Source: JAAYBQ01 sp035403465
Lineage (GTDB): Bacteria > Spirochaetota > UBA4802 > UBA5550
Direction: 5' to 3'
Assembly: GCA_035403465.1 (NCBI GenBank)
Contig: DAONFG010000057.1
Location: forward strand, 1-16,868
Length of the DNA: 16,868 nt
This document shows, in pieces, positions 13,323-16,868 of the stretch (the stretch's first letter is position 1; the number at the start of each line of letters is the position of its first letter). The translations under genes were made by a program, and so were the position numbers. Under the pieces are notes generated by a model. The model was not told where the DNA came from. It saw only the letters and a program-made list of their open reading frames with translations, and did no database searches.

Positions 13323-13820
13323 TTACACCGCAGCTTTGAGTATCTCTTCAACAGCCCGCGGTATTGATTCCCTGACGGAATCACTAATGCCTATAGCAAA
13401 TGAAGTATAATCTTCGGGCACAATGCCGATAATTTCAACTTCAGGGTCTTCACCCATAAGCTTAAGCATATCTACTAATTTTTTAACCCCCAGGTCATGA
13501 AGCGAGTAAATATAATTCCGGCTGACAAGATGTTCTGCGGAAAACCGGTAGATACTTCCCGGTTTGTCTTCAGTCTTGAGAGCATCAACAATTACTATTT
13601 TCCTCCTCCCTGACATTAATGGCAGAAGATCAAAACCGAATGTTCCGCCATCAGCAAATTCCACATTATCAGGTAAAACTTCACCTGATTCAATAATGTG
13701 GTTTACCACATGAACACCGATACCTTCATCCATGTGAAGGATATTCCCGATGCCCAGAACAAGTACCGCTTTTACAGCAGAGTTCCCGGCAATGGCAGTA
13801 TCAGCATATTCTAGTGACAC
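13323..13820 (-). CDS. Hydrogenase maturation endopeptidase (HyaD/HybD family, peptidase M52)
   Basis: Cuts the C-terminal extension off the large subunit after nickel insertion, in the cytoplasm. Motifs: VLGIGNILHMDEGIG near the N-terminus, VIVDALK in the middle and YSLHDLG later. Their Glu, Asp and His match the nickel-sensing residues of E. coli HybD (Glu16, Asp62, His93). The start is uncertain. An upstream frame is open to ATG at 13871 but would lie in the cytochrome gene. GTG at 13820 is preferred (AGGA 9 bases upstream, 10-base overlap with the cytochrome stop); ATG at 13829 is an alternative. It lies upstream of both structural genes, 17 bases before the small subunit, whereas the usual place is downstream. 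Confidence 0.9.
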   Translation of the reverse strand: MSLEYADTAIAGNSAVKAVLVLGIGNILHMDEGIGVHVVNHIIESGEVLPDNVEFADGGTFGFDLLPLMSGRRKIVIVDALKTEDKPGSIYRFSAEHLVSRNYIYSLHDLGVKKLVDMLKLMGEDPEVEIIGIVPEDYTSFAIGISDSVRESIPRAVEEILKAAV

Positions 13821-14200
13821 TGCATGCATTCCTGGGGCCCTTTGCCCTTGCTGATATGGCAATCCACACATAGGCCGTGCATTGTTTCATATCCGGCGGA
13901 ACCATTGTGGCATACGGCACACTGTTTAATCCTCTCATCGTTTCCTTTTTTATGATGACAGTTTTCGCAGTTTAAGCCCACCTCTTCTTCATGAATTTTG
14001 TGCGGAAACACCACAGCACCGACCTGGCCTTTATAGATGGACTGTGTATCCACCGGTTTGCCGTAAGCGGTAACCTTGGTTACCACAGTATGGTCAGTGT
14101 CTTTCATGTCCACACGCGATTTCCATGAATCGGTTTCACATGAAACAGCAGCAAGAGAAAACAGACAGAGAACAACCGGGAAAAATCTTAAGATTTTCAC
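13811..14200 (-). CDS. Tetrahaem cytochrome c3, lipoprotein
   Basis: A periplasmic electron carrier of 129 residues. It has a lipoprotein signal with lipobox AVSC (Cys21), so it should be anchored by lipid. Four CxxCH haem sites start at Cys78, Cys94, Cys111 and Cys125; free histidines at 67, 70, 83 and 108 can serve as the sixth ligands, exactly as in class III cytochrome c3 (FPHKIH and CENCHH patterns). The chain stops right after the last haem histidine (CMQCH). GTG start, with AAGGAG 7 bases upstream. It is the first gene of the hydrogenase operon, so it is almost certainly the direct redox partner of the hydrogenase; soluble c3 plays this role in Desulfovibrio, here it appears tethered. 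Confidence 0.93.
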   Translation of the reverse strand: MKILRFFPVVLCLFSLAAVSCETDSWKSRVDMKDTDHTVVTKVTAYGKPVDTQSIYKGQVGAVVFPHKIHEEEVGLNCENCHHKKGNDERIKQCAVCHNGSAGYETMHGLCVDCHISKGKGPQECMQCH

Positions 14201-14823
14201 ACCACTTCTCCTTGATATTGTTGTTTTTTAAACTCCGGCAGACTTGTTTTTGTTCTCTTTTTTTTAACAGGAGTCAGGGGCGAAGCCCCTGAAAACGCCC
14301 CGCAGGGCTATCCTGAATAACAAAAAAGAGTTTTATAACAAGCCTGATATTTATTCCTTATTCTAATAAATTGTATTGATAAATAAAATAAACCGGTATA
14401 AACTATAGTTTTACATATAACATGACATTATGGACATATTAAAATGAACCAGTCAAAATTAATTATCGCAAAGTCATAAATTACTACTCCAGACTATGTT
14501 TTAACTTTTTCCAATATATGAAAAAAAGTTAAATTTATTTCGAATAATATTATGCCTAATTAAGCATAATACATTTTAAAAATCAAGCATTTTTTCTTTT
14601 CTTCATTCCTCGTGGATAATACGCTATCTATCTGTATAATTCGGATAGGTGGTCAGCATACAGGGTTCAGCCGTTACATTAATTATATACGAATCTGATC
14701 ATTTATTAAATGTATGGGATAAGGGTACTGCATATTATTGTCCGGGAAATTAAATGACGGGATTGAAAAACTTCATAGAACAGGATGTGTTATGGCGGAT
14801 TATTGAATGGGCGATAAATATTG
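14201..14823. other. Long intergenic region upstream of the hydrogenase operon
   Basis: No ORF of note. Near the operon a hairpin CAGGGGC-GAA-GCCCCTG (14275-14291) sits next to GCCC-CGCA-GGGC (14297-14308). Further out are a perfect 12-bp palindrome AAACTATAGTTT (14400-14411), a possible minus-strand promoter with -35 TTGACT (14451-14456) and -10 CATAAT (14427-14432, spacer 18), an 11-bp inverted repeat at 14500-14533, and ATTATGC/GCATAAT (14549-14570) overlapping the 17-bp motif shared with the mod/mop region. If the promoter is right, the operon has a leader of about 225 bases that contains the GC-rich hairpins. Confidence 0.5.
14543..14570. promoter_or_regulatory. Second copy of the 17-bp shared motif with inverted repeat
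   Basis: The reverse complement of 14543-14559 is identical to 4789-4805. Here ATTATGC (14549-14555) and GCATAAT (14564-14570) form a 7-bp inverted repeat around CTAATTAA, a shape suited to a dimeric regulator. It lies about 90 bases upstream of the candidate -35 for the cytochrome-hydrogenase operon. Confidence 0.35.
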
Positions 14824-14896
14824 TGGGTTGCCGGGGGCTCGAACCCCGAACCTACTGATTAAGAGTCAGTTGCTCTACCAGCTGAGCTAGCAACCC
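14824..14896 (-). tRNA. tRNA-Lys (anticodon CTT)
   Basis: A full cloverleaf on the minus strand, 73 bases: acceptor arms GGGTTGC and GCAACCC, D arm GCTCAGCTGGTAGAGC, anticodon stem ACTGA/TCAGT with loop CTCTTAA (anticodon CTT) and T arm with GGTTCGAGCC. The 3' CCA is not encoded and must be added by the tRNA nucleotidyltransferase. Confidence 0.96.
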
Positions 14897-15022
14897 GTAA
14901 ATTATCACTTTTATCAAAATGATTACTACATTTTATTTAAACTCTCAATTATTAGTCAATCTATATTCACGACACAATGGAAGGGAAATACAAAAAAGTG
15001 GCTAAATATGCAGGCTGCTAAA

Positions 15023-15055
15023 AACAAATCCCCCCGACAGACCGGGGGATTTGTT
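15023..15055 (-). terminator. Rho-independent terminator after tRNA-Gln
   Basis: A 12-bp perfect stem (15023-15034 with 15044-15055) and 9-base loop. On the minus strand it ends in TTTTT, 15 bases beyond the tRNA-Gln 3' end. tRNA-Lys therefore needs its own promoter in the roughly 125 bases before it. Confidence 0.85.
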
Positions 15056-15069
15056 CAGGTTGCTTTATG

Positions 15070-15140
15070 CTGAGGCACAAGGATTCGAACCTTGGATGAC
15101 GGAGTCAGAGTCCGTTGCCTTACCGCTTGGCGATGCCTCA
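15070..15140 (-). tRNA. tRNA-Gln (anticodon CTG)
   Basis: A minus-strand cloverleaf of 71 bases: acceptor arms TGAGGCA and TGCCTCA, D arm CGCCAAGCGGTAAGGC, anticodon stem ACGGA/TCCGT with loop CTCTGAC (anticodon CTG) and T arm GGTTCGAATCC. The discriminator is G, as is usual for tRNA-Gln. CCA is not encoded. Confidence 0.95.
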
Positions 15141-15442
15141 AAAGTGATGCTGTACAGATAAAAAAGAGTACCTTAAAAATCAATTAAATTATTACAATAC
15201 AACAGTTTTTATAATAAATTATCTTCAGAAATTATTGAAGATAACCGGGCAAACAGAATCATAAACCGTTCCGGCAAGGTACATTATCTCCTCCTCGGAA
15301 CGGATAAAATTCTAGTTGTGGTAATCATTACAGCTGGTGAGCTTTTAGCCAACATATGTTATAGCCATATACTGTGTCAGGAGTTTTGTATCCGCATGAG
15401 AGATACCATGACAACGGAAATAAACTTAAAAGTCCCGTTCTG
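15141..15442. other. Intergenic region between the pentahaem cytochrome and tRNA-Gln
   Basis: Contains a possible 19-codon ORF (15225-15284, minus; listed separately), an inverted repeat CCGTTCC/GGAACGG at 15266-15303 around its start, and a 9-bp hairpin TTATCTTCA/TGAAGATAA at 15219-15244 around its stop. An 18-bp perfect palindrome (15439-15456) covers the cytochrome stop codon. The tRNA-Gln promoter should also lie here but no strong match stands out. Confidence 0.5.
15225..15284 (-). CDS. Possible 19-residue leader-type peptide
   Basis: ATG at 15284 has an unusually strong ribosome binding site, GAGGAGGAGAT, directly upstream, and encodes MYLAGTVYDSVCPVIFNNF. Both the ribosome binding site and the ATG lie in the 24-base loop of a 7-bp stem (15266-15272 with 15297-15303), and the stop codon falls in a second hairpin (15219-15244). 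The peptide matches nothing I know and could be chance, but the arrangement is like that of a regulatory leader or a structured small-protein mRNA. Confidence 0.3.
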   Translation of the reverse strand: MYLAGTVYDSVCPVIFNNF

Positions 15443-16000
15443 TCACCTGTGACAGACAGTGCAGTTATTATTCATTTTATACGTTGTATGGCAGTAAATA
15501 CACTGTTTCATCAGCTTTTCCCCTTTAAGACTTACAGTTTCACTGGAGTTTGCCTTGTCGCCATGACACAGATCGCATCTTAACTTCGTTGTGCTGTCTG
15601 CCAGGTTTGTGGTTACCTTGACCTTGTGACTGTAGTAGAAAAATTCAGATTTATCCGCCCTGGATGTCCATGGTTTATCTTTATCCGTCCACGAATCAAA
15701 CATGGTCTTCTTTCTCGGATTCGTCCTGCGGTCATTGCTGAAAAGATCTCCATTGCCCCTGTGGCACTCTATACAATCGCCAATAGATGGAAGGCCCCGG
15801 AATACTCCAGTTACGTCATATTTATGGCATGTCCCACAGTCTTTAATGTCGTAATTCTGAACATGGGTTTTATGGCTGAAGGGAATTTCTTTAACTTCAG
15901 CAGCTTGAGTTGGCTTTTTACATGATGTTACGGAAAATCCCAGTATAACACATGCTAACATTACACGGGGTTTAATAAAAGACAATAATGAACGTTTCAT
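15443..16000 (-). CDS. Pentahaem c-type cytochrome, lipoprotein
   Basis: A 185-residue periplasmic lipoprotein: basic N-terminus, hydrophobic run and lipobox VTSC (Cys27). Five CxxCH sites start at Cys55, Cys76, Cys142, Cys167 and Cys180. Only His43, His46 and His125 remain as free histidines, so at most three haems can be bis-histidine; methionines 100, 164 and 176 or an open site may serve the others. The start FSHKTH and the C-terminal pattern with two close haem sites recall the small multihaem subunits of Qrc and ActA type complexes. It follows fdhB on the same strand after 194 bases, which points to a role as electron acceptor of the formate dehydrogenase. ATG has AAGGAG 7 bases upstream. 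Confidence 0.9.
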   Translation of the reverse strand: MKRSLLSFIKPRVMLACVILGFSVTSCKKPTQAAEVKEIPFSHKTHVQNYDIKDCGTCHKYDVTGVFRGLPSIGDCIECHRGNGDLFSNDRRTNPRKKTMFDSWTDKDKPWTSRADKSEFFYYSHKVKVTTNLADSTTKLRCDLCHGDKANSSETVSLKGEKLMKQCIYCHTTYKMNNNCTVCHR

Positions 16001-16194
16001 GAAAATTCTCCTTTAAAATCAGAATTTTTTAAGGTCAAAAAACTGATTATATATTTCCGGTCACAGCTCATAGCAGTAATAGTGTACCGGCTTCATCAGA
16101 GTTTGTACTGATGAAGCCGGGTATAATTCCGCAGCTGTACTCATTGTCCGACCGGCACTGTTTTTTACAGCATTCCTTTCGTGCCGGTTATATA
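16001..16194. other. fdhB-cytochrome intergenic region with two strong hairpins
   Basis: CCGGCTTCATCAG (16087-16099) pairs perfectly with CTGATGAAGCCGG (16108-16120) across 8 bases. Seven bases beyond the fdhB stop, ACCGGCAC (16151-16158) pairs with GTGCCGGT (16181-16188), with an inner CTGT/ACAG stem (16158-16170). Neither is followed by a T run on the minus strand, so they look more like RNA-processing or stability elements that set different levels of fdhB and cytochrome than like true terminators. Confidence 0.55.
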
Positions 16195-16868
16195 TTAAAC
16201 AAGTGAAGCATTTTTTCTATGTTCATCCAGTGCCGCGAAATGCGGATACATTTTACGATCATGGGTGATAAGATAAATGGCCCTTACACCCTCTTCGTCA
16301 AGAAGAGCCGCTTCAGGGAATTCCTCCTGCACTTTTAACAGCCTTGCTTTGGCTATCGCCAGTATTTTATCCCTTTCGCCGAATTGCATTGCGCCTGTAA
16401 TGCATGTCTTCACACACATGGGCAGCTGATTTGCTTCGACCCTTTCAAGGCACATGTCACACTTATTGATGATTTTTGTCTCAGGGTTCCTGCGCGGTAC
16501 ATTATACGGGCAGTACTCCTTCATCATGAGAAATCCTTCATCGGAAATTTTTCTTGTTTTCTCTGTGAATATTACCGCGCCTGTTTCTTTATCTATTACG
16601 ACCGCATCCTTCACATGGCCGTCCGCGGCAAGTTTGCAGGGCGGTTCAACGCAGTGACGGCACTGATCCGGAAAAAAGTTCCAGAAAACGCGGTCTTTTA
16701 TTTTAAATTCTGTAAATTTAACAACTTTATAATTAAGATGGTTAAGATCAGGCGGATTCTGATGACTGCCCCAGCCTAATTGTTTTGTACGGTTTGGCCC
16801 GAATCCCTGCCATTCTTTACATGCGACCTGGCATCCCCTGCACGCGGTACAGCGTGATGTATCTATAA
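16195..16868 (-). CDS. fdhB: Formate dehydrogenase iron-sulfur (beta) subunit, 5' end cut by window
   Basis: The visible 223 residues match the periplasmic Desulfovibrio-type formate dehydrogenase beta subunit, which carries electrons from the Mo/W alpha subunit to a cytochrome through four [4Fe-4S] clusters. Ferredoxin motifs seen: SRCTACRGCQVACKEW at the left end of the visible protein, FPDQCRHCVEPPCKLAADG about 65 residues on, then EYCPYNVPRR, NKCDMCLERV and CVKTCITG. The frame is open to the window edge; a start at 16614 (GTG) would delete the first two motifs and is wrong. Only a few N-terminal residues are missing. The alpha subunit should lie just to the right. It is the presumed client of the cofactor genes at 2171-8966. 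Confidence 0.93.
   Translation of the reverse strand, partial: IDTSRCTACRGCQVACKEWQGFGPNRTKQLGWGSHQNPPDLNHLNYKVVKFTEFKIKDRVFWNFFPDQCRHCVEPPCKLAADGHVKDAVVIDKETGAVIFTEKTRKISDEGFLMMKEYCPYNVPRRNPETKIINKCDMCLERVEANQLPMCVKTCITGAMQFGERDKILAIAKARLLKVQEEFPEAALLDEEGVRAIYLITHDRKMYPHFAALDEHRKNASLV

Noticed and set aside
14201..14823. Sigma-54 promoter (GG-N10-GC) for the hydrogenase operon
   Set aside because: No TGGCA followed by TTGC at the right spacing was found on the minus strand by eye.
16195..16614. A separate short ferredoxin-like gene starting at 16614
   Set aside because: The same frame continues upstream to the window edge with further ferredoxin motifs, so this is just the end of fdhB.
1..16868. 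CRISPR array, phage genes or intact insertion sequence
   Set aside because: No regularly spaced repeats, capsid, integrase or transposase frames were found; the only clear long repeat is the two-copy 124-bp element.

Overview
The window looks like chromosome from an anaerobic or microaerophilic Gram-negative bacterium rich in periplasmic c-type cytochromes, of the sulfate- or metal-reducing kind (Desulfobacterota, Nitrospirota or a relative). This rests on a Tat-exported periplasmic [NiFe] hydrogenase with a cytochrome c3, a Desulfovibrio-type formate dehydrogenase beta subunit next to a multihaem lipoprotein cytochrome, and molybdenum or tungsten cofactor genes. No phylogenetic marker is present, so this placement is an inference.

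Layout, left to right. 1-1260: two near-identical 124-bp repeat copies (1-124 and 1136-1259) flank an unknown four-helix membrane protein (minus) and a short plus ORF that the second copy cuts off. 1375-2156: a peroxide-defence type operon, with a PerR/Fur-like nested palindrome, a 61-residue cysteine-containing small protein and a thiol glutathione peroxidase. 2171-4707 (minus): modA-modB-modC molybdate/tungstate ABC transporter. 4994-8966 (plus, divergent from modA): a mop molbindin, moeA, a second MoeA fused to a periplasmic-binding-protein-like domain, and a divergent MoaE-like protein. 8967-9865: gene-poor DNA full of inverted repeats. 9866-10521 (minus): a hicA-hicB toxin-antitoxin pair whose promoter carries a palindrome between -35 and -10. 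10740-14200 (minus): tetrahaem cytochrome c3 lipoprotein, hydrogenase maturation protease, [NiFe] small subunit, large subunit. 14201-15442: intergenic DNA with tRNA-Lys(CTT) and tRNA-Gln(CTG), both minus. 15443-16868 (minus): pentahaem lipoprotein cytochrome preceded by fdhB, which runs off the right edge.

How the genes fit together: ModABC and Mop import and buffer the oxyanion, and the MoeA proteins insert the metal into molybdopterin. The likely client is the formate dehydrogenase whose beta subunit lies at the right end. Hydrogenase and formate dehydrogenase would both oxidise their substrates in the periplasm and pass electrons to lipid-anchored multihaem cytochromes; no cytochrome b subunit is seen. 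The parts I consider least ordinary are the two-MoeA/MoaE-like module with a PBP fusion, the c3-protease-small-large gene order with a Pro-to-Cys change at the medial cluster of the small subunit, a 17-bp sequence shared between the mod/mop intergenic region and the region upstream of the hydrogenase operon, and a 19-codon ORF whose ribosome binding site and start codon lie in a hairpin loop. I see no CRISPR array, no intact transposase gene and no phage genes.
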